From: an uncultured Gammaproteobacteria bacterium | GTDB taxonomy: Bacteria; Pseudomonadota; Gammaproteobacteria; Arenicellales; Poriferihabitantaceae | Reading direction: 5' to 3' | Assembly (NCBI GenBank): GCA_937992195.1 | Contig: CALKKV010000008.1 | Coordinates: forward strand, 1-64,000 | Length of the DNA stretch: 64,000 bases | Shown: in pieces, positions 45,367 through 54,712 of the stretch | Numbering within the stretch: position 1 is the stretch's first letter | How the letters are laid out: each line of letters begins with the position of its first letter | Notes under the pieces: generated by a model | What the model saw: the letters and a program-made list of their open reading frames with translations, nothing else | Told to the model about the DNA's origin: nothing | Database searches by the model: none | Translations under genes and position numbers: made by a program

Positions 45367-47199
45367 TTATTCTACGGTAACTGACTTTGCGAGATTTCTG
45401 GGCTGATCAATATTTTTTCCCAAATACTCCGCAGTGTGATAAGCAAGTAGTTGCAACGGTACATTGAAGGTAATTGGAGAGATCAAGTTATCACCACATT
45501 CGAACTCCACTACGTCTTTAATTTCGTGATTACTTTGACCATCTATCTTGTGATCCGCTAGTAGATATACCTGTCCATGCCGCGCTTTTACCTCTTCGAT
45601 ATTTGAGCTGAGTTTTTCGAGTAGATCGTTTTTGGGGCATAACACTACAACGGGCATGTTCCTGTCGACTAAGGCGAGGGGGCCATGCTTTAATTCGCCG
45701 GCTGCATAGGCTTCTGCATGAATATATGAGATCTCCTTTAGCTTTAGAGCGCCCTCAATCGCGACCGGATAATGATGACCACGCCCGAGAAATAACACAC
45801 TCTTATGTTGTGATATACGTTGGGCAATTTCTTTTATTTGCTCTTCAGTTTTTAACGCGTCTTCCAGCATCTCAGGTAAGTGGGATAGTGCGTCTGCAAA
45901 AGAATCAAGAACCACGTGTGACGAATTTCTTAGTTCACCAAACTTGAGAACCAGGAGTGCGAGAGCTGTAAGTTGTGTAGTGAGCGCTTTTGTAGAAGCA
46001 ACTCCCACTTCGATACCTGCCTTGGTCAATATCACCGCCTCACTCTCTCGATACAAAGAGCTATTGTCAGTATTGCAAATACCTAGGGTTCCTAGATACG
46101 GCGACTCGTTGGCGAACCTTAGAGCTGCGAGCGTATCTGCGGTCTCTCCGGACTGAGAGATGCTGAGAAAAAGTGTATTCGGTGGTACGACCGGATCGCG
46201 ATATCGATATTCGCTAGCAATTTCTACCTGACAAGGGATTTTCGCTATTGATTCTAGCCAATACTTAGCTACCTGACCCGCATTTAACGAAGTACCGCAA
46301 GCGACAATATGAATGTTATCTACCTTATCTAGAATCGTACAGCTACCCTTATCAAACAATCGATTTGATGTCCTGCTATTGACTAGTCTTCCAGAAAGTG
46401 TGGCGCGTACCGAATCTGGCTGTTCGAAAATTTCCTTTTGCATGAAGCTAGCGAACTTGTTTTTAGATGTCGTGCATTTACTATTCGCTAAGCGAGTGCC
46501 AATTCGACTAACATGCTTGCCTTCAGAGTCATAGAAATCGCAGGTTTCAGCTGTAACTTCGGCGATATCACCATCTTCCAGATAATATACAATCTGATTT
46601 TTCTCTCGCAAGGCAATAGGATCCGAGGCAACCATGTAACCTTTTTCTCCCTGGGCAATAATTAATGGACTTCCTTTTCTTGCGGCGATTATTTTTCCTG
46701 GTTCACTGTTAAAGGTAATCGCAATGGCATAAGACCCTTCTAAATGACCAATTGCTTTTCGACATGCGTCGAAAAATCCGACTCCGGAGTTTAGGTATAA
46801 ATCCACCATGTGTGGAATGGTTTCAGAATCTGTTTCCGATGTAAAAACATAACCACGATTGATTAGAAATTGTCTGAGTTCGTTGCTATTTTCAATAACG
46901 CCATTGTGCACAACAGCAACAGCGTTACCCGATATGTGCGGATGCGCATTTTCTCTGTTTGGCTTTCCGTGAGTTGCCCATCGTGTGTGTCCTATTGCAC
47001 AAGTTCCACTTAAAGGATTTTTCGTAAGGCTATTCTGTAGCGCAGAGAGGTTGCCCGCTTCTTTTCGGATTAAAGTTTCCGTTGTGTTTTGTGCCGCAAT
47101 TCCAGAAGAATCGTATCCACGATACTCTAGAGTTCGCAATCCATCAACAATTAAGTTTACTACTTCATTATGTGCTGTTGCACCGACTATTCCACACAT
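45367..47199 (-). CDS. glmS: Glutamine-fructose-6-phosphate aminotransferase (isomerizing)
   Basis: 610 residues, the standard length. Makes glucosamine-6-phosphate from fructose-6-phosphate and glutamine, the first step to UDP-GlcNAc. The N-terminal glutaminase starts MCGIVGA with Cys2 as nucleophile, and TRWATHGKP is intact. Two SIS isomerase domains follow (ACGTSLNAG, SQSGETADTL, ASTKALTTQL) and the protein ends LAKSVTVE as in GlmS. It lies 2 bases after a tyrosine-phosphatase gene at the end of a polysaccharide-type operon, not beside glmU and atp genes, so it is probably a second, pathway-dedicated copy. Confidence 0.95.
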   Translation of the reverse strand: MCGIVGATAHNEVVNLIVDGLRTLEYRGYDSSGIAAQNTTETLIRKEAGNLSALQNSLTKNPLSGTCAIGHTRWATHGKPNRENAHPHISGNAVAVVHNGVIENSNELRQFLINRGYVFTSETDSETIPHMVDLYLNSGVGFFDACRKAIGHLEGSYAIAITFNSEPGKIIAARKGSPLIIAQGEKGYMVASDPIALREKNQIVYYLEDGDIAEVTAETCDFYDSEGKHVSRIGTRLANSKCTTSKNKFASFMQKEIFEQPDSVRATLSGRLVNSRTSNRLFDKGSCTILDKVDNIHIVACGTSLNAGQVAKYWLESIAKIPCQVEIASEYRYRDPVVPPNTLFLSISQSGETADTLAALRFANESPYLGTLGICNTDNSSLYRESEAVILTKAGIEVGVASTKALTTQLTALALLVLKFGELRNSSHVVLDSFADALSHLPEMLEDALKTEEQIKEIAQRISQHKSVLFLGRGHHYPVAIEGALKLKEISYIHAEAYAAGELKHGPLALVDRNMPVVVLCPKNDLLEKLSSNIEEVKARHGQVYLLADHKIDGQSNHEIKDVVEFECGDNLISPITFNVPLQLLAYHTAEYLGKNIDQPRNLAKSVTVE

Positions 47200-47201
47200 G
47201 T

Positions 47202-47783
47202 CTATTCTCCGTATCTAATGTTCTCGCTAGTCTGCGAATCTGCAGTCAGTCTTTCGACCAAAGACTTGCAAACCACAAACAACTGATCAACCATTACATC
47301 GAAATCTGCGTCGATTCCATGAAATGGATCTGGAATAGTGGTGAGCTTAGGATCTTGAGAAAATTCAGTGATCATGTTCACCTTGTACATGAATTCGGAA
47401 GGGCAAATAATGGAAACATAATCGAGATTTCGTTGATCCATTACGATGATGTGATCAAACTCAATAAAGTCTGTCACACTTAACTGTCTTCCTCTCAATC
47501 TGGAAATATCTAGGCCTGCATCCCCCAGGGCACGAATTGCCCTCGGGTCCGGTGCTTTACCAATATGGAAATCGTGTGTTCCTGCTGAATCAGACTCAAA
47601 CTCTGTGCTTTTCTTATTAATCGCAATCAGGAAGTCAAAAATGCCTTGTGCACTTGGAGATCTACAGATATTGCCATAGCAAACAAATAGTACTTTCTTA
47701 GGGCTGGCAGGTTGCAACGTTGAAGTGTGAATGTTAAGGCTGAACTTGGATGGGTTATTGCTAATAATTTGTTTAGAATTCAT
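47202..47783 (-). CDS. Low-molecular-weight protein-tyrosine phosphatase (Wzb/Etp-like)
   Basis: 193 residues. The phosphate loop VCYGNICRSPSAQG (C-x5-R-S) and the distal acid in DPFHG define the LMW-PTP family. About 28 extra residues precede the core. In polysaccharide loci such enzymes dephosphorylate a Wzc/BY-kinase that controls chain export; no kinase gene is in the window. The start overlaps the upstream outer-membrane gene by 11 bases and the stop lies 2 bases before glmS, so it is firmly in the operon. Confidence 0.88.
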   Translation of the reverse strand: MNSKQIISNNPSKFSLNIHTSTLQPASPKKVLFVCYGNICRSPSAQGIFDFLIAINKKSTEFESDSAGTHDFHIGKAPDPRAIRALGDAGLDISRLRGRQLSVTDFIEFDHIIVMDQRNLDYVSIICPSEFMYKVNMITEFSQDPKLTTIPDPFHGIDADFDVMVDQLFVVCKSLVERLTADSQTSENIRYGE

Positions 47784-49095
47784 GTGATATACCTAATGTA
47801 AATGTTGTTTCGTTAGTAAAAAAGTTGTTCAAGTATTTTGCTGAGACAGCTGTATTGCTTGTCACATAGTGGTGAGCGTTTGCGAAAACAGAACTTGCGG
47901 TATTGGACTCTGTTTGACTGGAGCTCCCGCCTACTTGGAAATAGTTCTTCTTCCCATAGCTCTTTGTTAGCGAGACAGAGAGGGCGGTACTGGTGCCGTC
48001 ATTTTTATTCTCGTTGTAAAAGAGTTGCGCCATCGGGGTGACGGTAGTGGGCGTGTTAAAAACGTATCCTGCATAACCCAATATGTTCTCTGTATCACTT
48101 GAGGAGAAAGTAGGAACAATGCCCGCGAGAACGGTGTTTTTCTTCTTGTCTTTAATGGAAAGTTCAAGTTGTAGCTTGACCTTTTTAGAATCACCAGTAA
48201 GAAGTTGCTGCGTACCAGAGAAAAAAAGCGAAGCTTTTTCAGTAATACGGTAGGAGCCTGATAGTCCATACGTATTTTCAACTGTCTCGCTATTTGGGAT
48301 GCTGTTTAGGTTTGGCGTGATCACAGGTTGTTCGTAATTGCGGTACTCGGCTCCCCATCGAAATCGATAGTTTTCTGCAGAGGAGTACGAGATTCGAAAC
48401 GATCCAAGAGATTCTTTATTGGGTGACTGAACTGATCCGTAGCTCAGTTCTAGCTTCCTGGATTTGACCTGTCCTAGCATCTTTAAACCATCCAACGCAG
48501 AAATATTATTTCTTTCCTGTTGTAGAATTTCCTCGAAGTATTTTTTTGCATCGCTCAATTCGTAGTTTGATATAAGGGCGAATCCCAGCCCGGCTTTGAT
48601 TGCATTGTTTTCGGGCTGAATTTTCAGCAGATCCCTATAAATTTTAAGAGATTGTGGAATTTTGCCCATCCAATGCAGCATTCTTGCTCTACCCAAAAAA
48701 GCTGGCGTAAGAGATTCGTTGCTGGAAAGAGATGTATATATAGCTAGTGCACGATCCAGTTGGCCCTGCCATTCGAAGGTAACGGCGAGGTCCAGCTGAT
48801 AGATTTCGTTTTCTGGATCGTTCGCGATTGCAGACTCAAATAAATTCTCTGCTTTATCCAACTCCTTTTTGCTTCTTGCAATCAGGCCGAGATAGAAATA
48901 GCTCTCCGCAATATTTTCTCCAGCGTCAATACATGCGGCAAACTGTTCACCTGAAACAGTAAACTGCTTGTCGATAAAATTCTCCATCGCGTCATGGGAT
49001 TTACATTGCGCCATGACTGTCTCTCCATAAAATAGGAATGCAGTCGTCATCGCTATCGAGAGTGTTGTCTTAGACATGTCTATAAGATTTCTCAT
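47773..49095 (-). CDS. TPR plus outer-membrane beta-barrel protein (PgaA/YaiO-like export component)
   Basis: About 440 residues from the ATG at 49095 (ATG 49077 and TTG 49113 are alternatives). Signal peptide ends TVMAQ. Residues about 50-210 are TPR repeats (ESYFYLGLIARSKKELDKAE, ALAIYTSLSSNES, SLKIYRDLLKIQPEN). About 215-440 is a series of amphipathic strands ending in HEF, an outer-membrane barrel signature. The TPR-plus-barrel layout is that of PgaA/AlgK-E/YaiO-type polysaccharide secretins, so it probably exports the glycan made by this locus. Confidence 0.72.
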   Translation of the reverse strand: MRNLIDMSKTTLSIAMTTAFLFYGETVMAQCKSHDAMENFIDKQFTVSGEQFAACIDAGENIAESYFYLGLIARSKKELDKAENLFESAIANDPENEIYQLDLAVTFEWQGQLDRALAIYTSLSSNESLTPAFLGRARMLHWMGKIPQSLKIYRDLLKIQPENNAIKAGLGFALISNYELSDAKKYFEEILQQERNNISALDGLKMLGQVKSRKLELSYGSVQSPNKESLGSFRISYSSAENYRFRWGAEYRNYEQPVITPNLNSIPNSETVENTYGLSGSYRITEKASLFFSGTQQLLTGDSKKVKLQLELSIKDKKKNTVLAGIVPTFSSSDTENILGYAGYVFNTPTTVTPMAQLFYNENKNDGTSTALSVSLTKSYGKKNYFQVGGSSSQTESNTASSVFANAHHYVTSNTAVSAKYLNNFFTNETTFTLGISHEF

Positions 49096-49109
49096 GGTTT
49101 TTCGATGGA

Positions 49110-50096
49110 TCAAGCAACTAATGCAGGAACTGCTAGATGGTTATGAAACTCGGAAGCAGGTAAATAGGTTTCCTTCCAACTCCGAACCATGGCGATAGTT
49201 TGGTATTCCATTTTGGTGGGGAGAGTTTCACCACGCAGTTCACGGATACAAAGCTCGGGCATATTGATACCGGAGGCGACAGTTAGCGGCATGGTTCCAG
49301 GAAATCGTGGATTTATCTCGAGAAGTCTGGGTTGATTTCGGTCGTCCATCTTGAACTGAATATTTGCCACATAACGAATACCAACATGGGTGGCAATTTT
49401 TGTGGCCATATCGCTGATTCTCTTGTCAAAAAGCGTTTGACTAATAACAGCAATTCCTGAGTCAACTTTGATTCGTTCCCTGATCACATTTGCAATTAAA
49501 TTTCCATTTTGGTTTACAAAAACATCAACTGAAAATTCTTTGCCTGGAAGATAATCTTGAAGTAAAAAACTACCGTCTCGAGGGATGGTCTTCAGGTCCG
49601 CTGGTTTTTCTATCAAAGAGATGTCTCTCGATCCGCTGCCGCTTCTTGGCTTAGCGATGAGAGGAAAACTTAGGCAGCTGATGTCTGTGGAATTATCGAG
49701 TATTTGAAAGGGTGCCAGTGGTACAACACCTTCGAGCACTTGCATCAGCTGATATTTGTCGTAGCAATCTCTTAGTACCGAAGCCGGCGAAGTGATCAAA
49801 TTAATGCCAGCTTCTTCGAATTTACTTCTTTGTGATGCCAATGGCGCAAGCTCACAATCTACTGTGGGAATTACCGCATCGATTTTGTTCTTTAAACACA
49901 GCGACAAAATATAATTCGGAAAATCCCTGTTAGTACCCGCCGGTACCAGAGATCGACGTTCTGCTGGCACGAGATAGAGACCTGTAGAGTGCTTGTCCAT
50001 GTCTGCCATAAAAATGTTGACGCCTTTCATGTGAGAGATCGCGTTTAAAATAGCAATTGCTGCTGATCCACCTGCGCCTGTAATTAAAATATTCAT
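49110..50096 (-). CDS. ATP-grasp ligase (CarB/PylC-like)
   Basis: 328 residues. N-terminal Rossmann-like start NILITGAGGSAAIAILNAIS, then an ATP-grasp core with FPLIAKPRSGSGSRDI, FLLQDYLPGKEFSVDVF and the Mg-binding RLLEINPRFPGT. Enzymes of this kind make amide or peptide bonds using ATP. In a polysaccharide operon it may attach an amino acid or other acyl group to an amino sugar. It starts 20 bases after the receiver-deacetylase gene. Confidence 0.8.
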   Translation of the reverse strand: MNILITGAGGSAAIAILNAISHMKGVNIFMADMDKHSTGLYLVPAERRSLVPAGTNRDFPNYILSLCLKNKIDAVIPTVDCELAPLASQRSKFEEAGINLITSPASVLRDCYDKYQLMQVLEGVVPLAPFQILDNSTDISCLSFPLIAKPRSGSGSRDISLIEKPADLKTIPRDGSFLLQDYLPGKEFSVDVFVNQNGNLIANVIRERIKVDSGIAVISQTLFDKRISDMATKIATHVGIRYVANIQFKMDDRNQPRLLEINPRFPGTMPLTVASGINMPELCIRELRGETLPTKMEYQTIAMVRSWKETYLPASEFHNHLAVPALVA

Positions 50097-50116
50097 AACT
50101 TTTTTCGATTGATTTG

Positions 50117-51103
50117 TTAAATTGTTCGGATAACTTCCAATGGCTCTACGAGTCCAAACCCAGCGAACCGACCCCAGTATTCAGCTGTAGAGGTAATGAG
50201 GGACTCCTTGAGATATCGACACTTTGTTGTCTGTGTCCGATAGCAGGAGATAAGGTCTTTCTTCTCTTTAATTGTCTTGCTGATATCTACGAAGCGAGAT
50301 GGAATAAAATGAATATTTGAGGAAGGGCTTTGGTAACTCTGCAGCTCTTGCACAGACCGAGCCGATACAATAGTGGCGCGGTAACAGTTACGATGATCCT
50401 GGTGTGAATCATTTTTGGAGTGGGTATAAACAATATCTGGCTCAAATTCGCGAACCACTCTAGAGATTACTTCGATGGTTTCTGCTCCCTCAGAAATATT
50501 GGTGTCCTCAAGATCACCCATAAACAGTTTCGCTTGTAATATTGCGGCGGCTTTCATTGACTCTCTGATTCTTAGTTCAGTTTCTCCACCACATTTGCCG
50601 CTAGATAAAGTGAGAATAGCGATCTCGTCGCCATTGTTTCTGTGATTTATCAGTATTCCGCCACATCCGATTTCCACATCATCAGGGTGGGCGCCGATAG
50701 CCAACACTTTCTGCTTCGGAGATATAGCATTGCTACTCACCACCTTTCGTAGCTGCTCGCGTACTTTCGATAGCAGCTTTTCTTTGTTAACCGGCTTACT
50801 CAGAAATCCATCAATATTGGTGTCTAGTGCCCGCAATGTGACGTCGGTGCTCAGACTCCCAGTCATAAGCAGTACTCCGCATGTCTGATACTTTTCTTTG
50901 ATTAGCTGTGCATAATCTATGCCGTCTAGATCGGGCAGGAAAATGTCAGAGATCACCAAGTCCCATTTTTCCTTCAGAAGTGCGATAGCTTCGCCCCCTG
51001 AGTCCGTCGTTTTTATGTTGGTGTAACCCGCGTCTTTCAACCAACGTTGCAGAATCAAGAGTATGTCTCGATCATCATCGACCACTAAGATTTTGTTGTT
51101 CAC
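50117..51103 (-). CDS. Receiver domain - PIG-L/LmbE N-acetylglucosamine deacetylase fusion
   Basis: 328 residues from the GTG at 51103, which follows AGGGGAC; a longer frame upstream has no family support. Residues 1-120 are a CheY-like receiver with acidic DDD at 9-11, phospho-acceptor D53 and K103. Residues 131-328 are a PIG-L deacetylase with the zinc motif AHPDDVE (138-144) and HSKNDSHQDHR (228-238, supplying H234 and H237). The output domain is thus an enzyme acting on GlcNAc-type sugars and should be switched by phosphorylation. First gene of the operon ending with glmS. The cognate kinase is likely the divergent H-NOX-linked hybrid kinase or another. Confidence 0.88.
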   Translation of the reverse strand: MNNKILVVDDDRDILLILQRWLKDAGYTNIKTTDSGGEAIALLKEKWDLVISDIFLPDLDGIDYAQLIKEKYQTCGVLLMTGSLSTDVTLRALDTNIDGFLSKPVNKEKLLSKVREQLRKVVSSNAISPKQKVLAIGAHPDDVEIGCGGILINHRNNGDEIAILTLSSGKCGGETELRIRESMKAAAILQAKLFMGDLEDTNISEGAETIEVISRVVREFEPDIVYTHSKNDSHQDHRNCYRATIVSARSVQELQSYQSPSSNIHFIPSRFVDISKTIKEKKDLISCYRTQTTKCRYLKESLITSTAEYWGRFAGFGLVEPLEVIRTI

Positions 51104-51183
51104 TATTTTGTCCCCTGTAATTTGATAGGGGTATTTTTGTTTTTCAGGCTTTCTCCAACAAGACTTCGAAAGACGAGTTTGGG

Positions 51184-51199
51184 TGGGCAAAAGATTGCA
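51184..51199 (+). promoter_or_regulatory. Candidate sigma-54 -24/-12 promoter
   Basis: TGGGCAAAAGATTGCA has GG and GC separated by 10 bases and a perfect TTGCA -12 half, but a poor -24 half. It lies in the divergent spacer, pointing towards the H-NOX gene 140 bases on. No enhancer-binding protein gene is in the window. Confidence 0.3.
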
Positions 51200-51337
51200 G
51201 TCATGTACTTCGGGACAGTCGATCAAGTGAGAGGTGTTCTTAACCTATCCTTTAGGTCAGGTTGGATGACTGAACGGTCAGGTGAAATAGACAAGCGGCA
51301 CTGTTAGGATGTCCTATCACTTACAGGCTTGTTTCTC

Positions 51338-51886
51338 ATGAAAGGCATTATTTTTTCGAGTTTTCTGGATTTCGTCGAACTGCGACTGGGCGACGACTTC
51401 TTGGAAGAGATGATCGACGTTTCTAATCTGAAAACAAACGGGGCTTATACTAACGTCGGCACTTATCCTGTCGAGGAGTTGGTCACCATGCTTGGGTACG
51501 TTCTTAAAATGCATGCTATTGACAAAGACCAACTGCTGAAAGATTTTGGTTGTCATACGTTTGGACATCTGACCAAGAACTACAATCATTTAGTGGTGGA
51601 TTTCAAAGACGCGTTTGACTGCATATACAACGTCGATCAAACTATCCACCAGAACGTGCTAAAGCTCTATCCAGATGCGGAGTTGCCAAACATGAGGGCG
51701 AAAATATTAGATCAGGGCAACAAATTGCATTTAGTATACGAATCAAGTCGGCCATTTATGTATGTGGCTTATGGCTTACTAGATGGTTGTGTAAAACATT
51801 TCGATGATAATGTAACGATCGAAATGCAAGACCTATCTAATGGTGTTGGCACCCACGCTGAGTTTTATTTGACACGAGATGACTGA
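51338..51886 (+). CDS. H-NOX haem nitric-oxide sensor protein
   Basis: 182 residues, a stand-alone H-NOX domain of normal length, from the ATG at 51338. Proximal haem ligand H104 (NVDQTIHQNV), the porphyrin-binding Y134-x-S136-x-R138 (YESSR), and the typical start MKGIIFSSFLDFVELRLGD. It binds haem and senses NO, and in known pairs it inhibits or releases a histidine kinase. Its stop overlaps the kinase gene by 8 bases, so the two are a sensor-kinase pair. Cytoplasmic. Confidence 0.92.
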   Translation: MKGIIFSSFLDFVELRLGDDFLEEMIDVSNLKTNGAYTNVGTYPVEELVTMLGYVLKMHAIDKDQLLKDFGCHTFGHLTKNYNHLVVDFKDAFDCIYNVDQTIHQNVLKLYPDAELPNMRAKILDQGNKLHLVYESSRPFMYVAYGLLDGCVKHFDDNVTIEMQDLSNGVGTHAEFYLTRDD

Positions 51887-53549
51887 CCGGCCCGATAAAT
51901 TTCAGAAACGATTCGAACGCGAACGAGCCGCGCGGATCGAAGCAGAACGACTATTGGAAAAGATTTCTGGGGAGCTTTATCAGTCGCTACTGGAAACAAA
52001 GGAAAGCCAAGACATGCTACAAAGTGCGATGTCCAGCATGGCAGATGGTTTTCTCCTGTTGAATGCAAATGATGAAGTCATTCTCTCCAATGAACAAATT
52101 CGGAAAATATACGCGAATAGACGACATATTTTTGACACGGGGCACTCGATTTTAGAAGAGTTCCAAGAGCTAGTTTCACATCCGGAGTATGTTGCAGTGA
52201 AATCCGGGTCCCGACCAGAGGCCTATTTTGAGATTGAGTATGTCGACGAAACTATTGTTTCCGTCAGTATGGCCTCAACTCCCGAAGGACACCTCGCCTC
52301 AACTCATCGCGATATTACTGCGCTAAAGAAATCGGAAATCGAAAAAAGAGAGCTGTTGGTAGATTTGATGCGTTCTCAACGCATGGAGGCAATAGGGCGA
52401 ATGTCTGGAATGATCGCGCATGACTTTAATAACATTATTGCCGCTATTCAGGGATTCGCCGGATTTCTGCAGGAAGACTTGCCAGAGGATCCGGCTTTGC
52501 ATGACATGGTTCATCGAATCATTTCAGCCACTTCTCGAGCCCAAGATTTAATCAAGCAAATACTGGAGCATGGAAACCAGCAGCAAGCTTCGGTGCATCA
52601 GGTCTCTCTGATACCCGTGATCGATGATTGCGTCGATATGTTATTGCCCACTCTGGAATCCAAGGTTCATATTGATATCGATGCACCTGAGAAGCCAATC
52701 TGGGTCGAAGGCAATGAAAGTCGACTTGGGCAGCTATTTACTAATTTGCTAACCAACTCTGCTCGTGCAATCAAGGAAAAATCTGGGTCAATCTATATAG
52801 CTGTAGAGGTACATGAAGGATTTGAGTTTCAAGATTACCACCCTCCGGGTTCGCAAATATCTCCAGCTTCCGACTCGGCAATTACCGTGCTGGGCAACTT
52901 GAGCTATTCCGGAAATTGTGTTGTTGTAAATATCCTCGATACCGGTTGCGGGATGACGCAAATTGAATGCGACCGTATATTTGAAATGTATTTTACAACC
53001 AGGGAGAACGCGATTCATGGCGGTGTCGGCATGTCCAGTGTGGCAGAAGTAGTAACAGAATATGAAGGAGGGATACAGGTTAGTTCAAAAGAGAATATTG
53101 GAACGATTGTTACTGTGGTGTTTCCACTGCTTAAAAAGCTCAACCTTGCGTCTGACCCTTTTAAGCAAGATAACTCGAACACGAAAAATCAACAGTTTGA
53201 TATTCTTCTAGTCGATGACGATATCAACGTTGGTGAAATGGTAAAGAAAATGTTGGAAAGATCCGGGATATCGGTGGAATATCTCTCCTCATCAAAACGG
53301 GCTGCTGACATCATTACGGAAAACCCTTTTCGGTGGAAGTTAATCGTTAGCGACCAGATAATGCCGGACCTGAAGGGTACTGATCTCTATTTGGCGCTCA
53401 GAGATCGGCAAATAGATCTGCCCTTTGTCATTTGTTCTGGGAAAATAGACACCGAAAGTGAAATGGTGATCAGAGCGTTAAAGATCGATGTCATACCAAA
53501 GCCTATTGACAAAGAAACCTTGCTGGATAAGGTTAAACAATACCTTTAA
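51879..53549 (+). CDS. H-NOX-associated hybrid histidine kinase
   Basis: 556 residues, no membrane segment. N-terminal coiled coil (FERERAARIEAERLLEKI), a PAS-like domain (about 45-150), HisKA with phospho-acceptor H181 in MIAHDFNNIIAAI, an HATPase domain (NLLTNSARAI, DTGCGMTQIE, GGVGMSS), and a C-terminal receiver (ILLVDDD, phospho-acceptor Asp in KLIVSDQIMPD). This is the layout of HnoK/HahK-type kinases controlled by H-NOX. Phosphate can pass to the response regulator at 53640 or to the receiver-deacetylase. Confidence 0.9.
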   Translation: MTDRPDKFQKRFERERAARIEAERLLEKISGELYQSLLETKESQDMLQSAMSSMADGFLLLNANDEVILSNEQIRKIYANRRHIFDTGHSILEEFQELVSHPEYVAVKSGSRPEAYFEIEYVDETIVSVSMASTPEGHLASTHRDITALKKSEIEKRELLVDLMRSQRMEAIGRMSGMIAHDFNNIIAAIQGFAGFLQEDLPEDPALHDMVHRIISATSRAQDLIKQILEHGNQQQASVHQVSLIPVIDDCVDMLLPTLESKVHIDIDAPEKPIWVEGNESRLGQLFTNLLTNSARAIKEKSGSIYIAVEVHEGFEFQDYHPPGSQISPASDSAITVLGNLSYSGNCVVVNILDTGCGMTQIECDRIFEMYFTTRENAIHGGVGMSSVAEVVTEYEGGIQVSSKENIGTIVTVVFPLLKKLNLASDPFKQDNSNTKNQQFDILLVDDDINVGEMVKKMLERSGISVEYLSSSKRAADIITENPFRWKLIVSDQIMPDLKGTDLYLALRDRQIDLPFVICSGKIDTESEMVIRALKIDVIPKPIDKETLLDKVKQYL

Positions 53550-53639
53550 TCAGGTGCTCTTCAGCTTGGGACAGCCTGATTCGAGCAGGTTACAATGCGT
53601 GGTAGTATCTATCTGGACTGGAGCCCTTTTTCTTAGCTA

Positions 53640-54269
53640 TTGAAAATAGTCATCGCTGATGATCACGATTTGGTCAGGGACGCTATCATTACCCTGATTG
53701 AAAGAGATGATCCCAATTCTGAAGTTTTCGGCGCAAGCGATTTCGATAGCGCTCGCGAGATACTTGATCAACAGCCTGATGTTGATGTCTTGCTGCTCGA
53801 CGTAATTATGCCCGGAATGGCAAATATGGTGTCGGTACGCACGATCCGAGACAACTACCCTAAAATCCCTGTCGTACTGATGTCAGGTCAAATCAGTCAG
53901 GGCGATGTCGAGCGCGGATTCGAGATGGGTGCGCGGGGGTTTATTCCTAAAACGATGAATGGGAAAACCTTGCTATCGGTTCTACACCTCGTAGTTTCGG
54001 GTGCCAGATATATACCCGATCTTGTGTTAGATGCACCCTCGGAACCTAAACAGGTTAACGCCGACTCTGCAAATCTTTCAGCGCGGGAACTGGATGTTTT
54101 AAATGAGCTTGTTAAAGGTTTGTCAAACAAGGTTATTGCAAAAAACCTTGGGGTAGAGGAAACCACCGTTAAGTTACATTTGCGATCTCTCTTTAAAAAG
54201 CTTGAAGTTAAGAATCGAACAGAGGCAGTGATTGCCGCGATGGAGCAAGGCATTATTTGCGAAAGTTAG
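53640..54269 (+). CDS. NarL/LuxR-type response regulator
   Basis: 209 residues. Receiver domain (VIADDHDLVRDAI, phospho-acceptor D54 in LLLDVIMPG, K105 in FIPKTM) and a C-terminal LuxR helix-turn-helix (LSARELDVLNELVKGLSNKV, then EETTVKLHLRSLFKKL, with gaps). The start appears to be a TTG at 53640; no better codon lies close. It follows the H-NOX kinase by 90 bases and is the likely transcriptional output of the NO-sensing system. Confidence 0.88.
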   Translation: MKIVIADDHDLVRDAIITLIERDDPNSEVFGASDFDSAREILDQQPDVDVLLLDVIMPGMANMVSVRTIRDNYPKIPVVLMSGQISQGDVERGFEMGARGFIPKTMNGKTLLSVLHLVVSGARYIPDLVLDAPSEPKQVNADSANLSARELDVLNELVKGLSNKVIAKNLGVEETTVKLHLRSLFKKLEVKNRTEAVIAAMEQGIICES

Positions 54270-54292
54270 CTTATTTCACCGACAGGGCCACT

Positions 54293-54712
54293 CTAGCCGA
54301 CTTTTGGAGAATTCGGAAACCTCAGTTTAAAAGTGAGTGCTCCACCTGTCTCCGGATTGGTGTAATAGCGAAACTCGATGTATTCCTCATGATGCTTCCA
54401 CGAATCGAGCTCGAAACTAAAAGAAGACAAACCATAATATTCTGCAATCTCTAGAAAGTACCGTACCCTGGTATCAGGATAGTGCAGGACCTCTAGTACC
54501 AGCCTCTGTTGAGCTGAGCCGAGCCGATAGTAAACTCCCTTGAACCGCGATACATCGCCATCGATTCGCTCCATTTCTTCGGTCTCGAGAGTATACCCCC
54601 GTTCCGACATTATCCGTACCGTTTCCAGGGCATACTCTGGCGACATCTCCATAACGAATTTCTTGTGGCTAGCTAACTGAATGACAAGAAAAATCCTGGG
54701 TCTAGTATCCAC
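54293..54712 (-). CDS. Uncharacterised soluble protein
   Basis: 139 residues, GTG start overlapping the upstream gene by 40 bases. Mixed alpha/beta composition, no signal peptide and no membrane segment; contains FSFELDSWKHHEEYIEFRY. No family recognised. Co-transcribed with the gene at 54673 and probably with the glycosyltransferase gene further upstream. Its stop lies 23 bases past the stop of the convergent response regulator gene. Confidence 0.6.
   Translation of the reverse strand: MDTRPRIFLVIQLASHKKFVMEMSPEYALETVRIMSERGYTLETEEMERIDGDVSRFKGVYYRLGSAQQRLVLEVLHYPDTRVRYFLEIAEYYGLSSFSFELDSWKHHEEYIEFRYYTNPETGGALTFKLRFPNSPKVG

Noticed and set aside
47202-47783. ArsC-type arsenate reductase
   Set aside because: The P-loop would allow the shared fold, but the DPFHG acid motif and the polysaccharide operon favour a LMW tyrosine phosphatase, and no arsenic genes are near.
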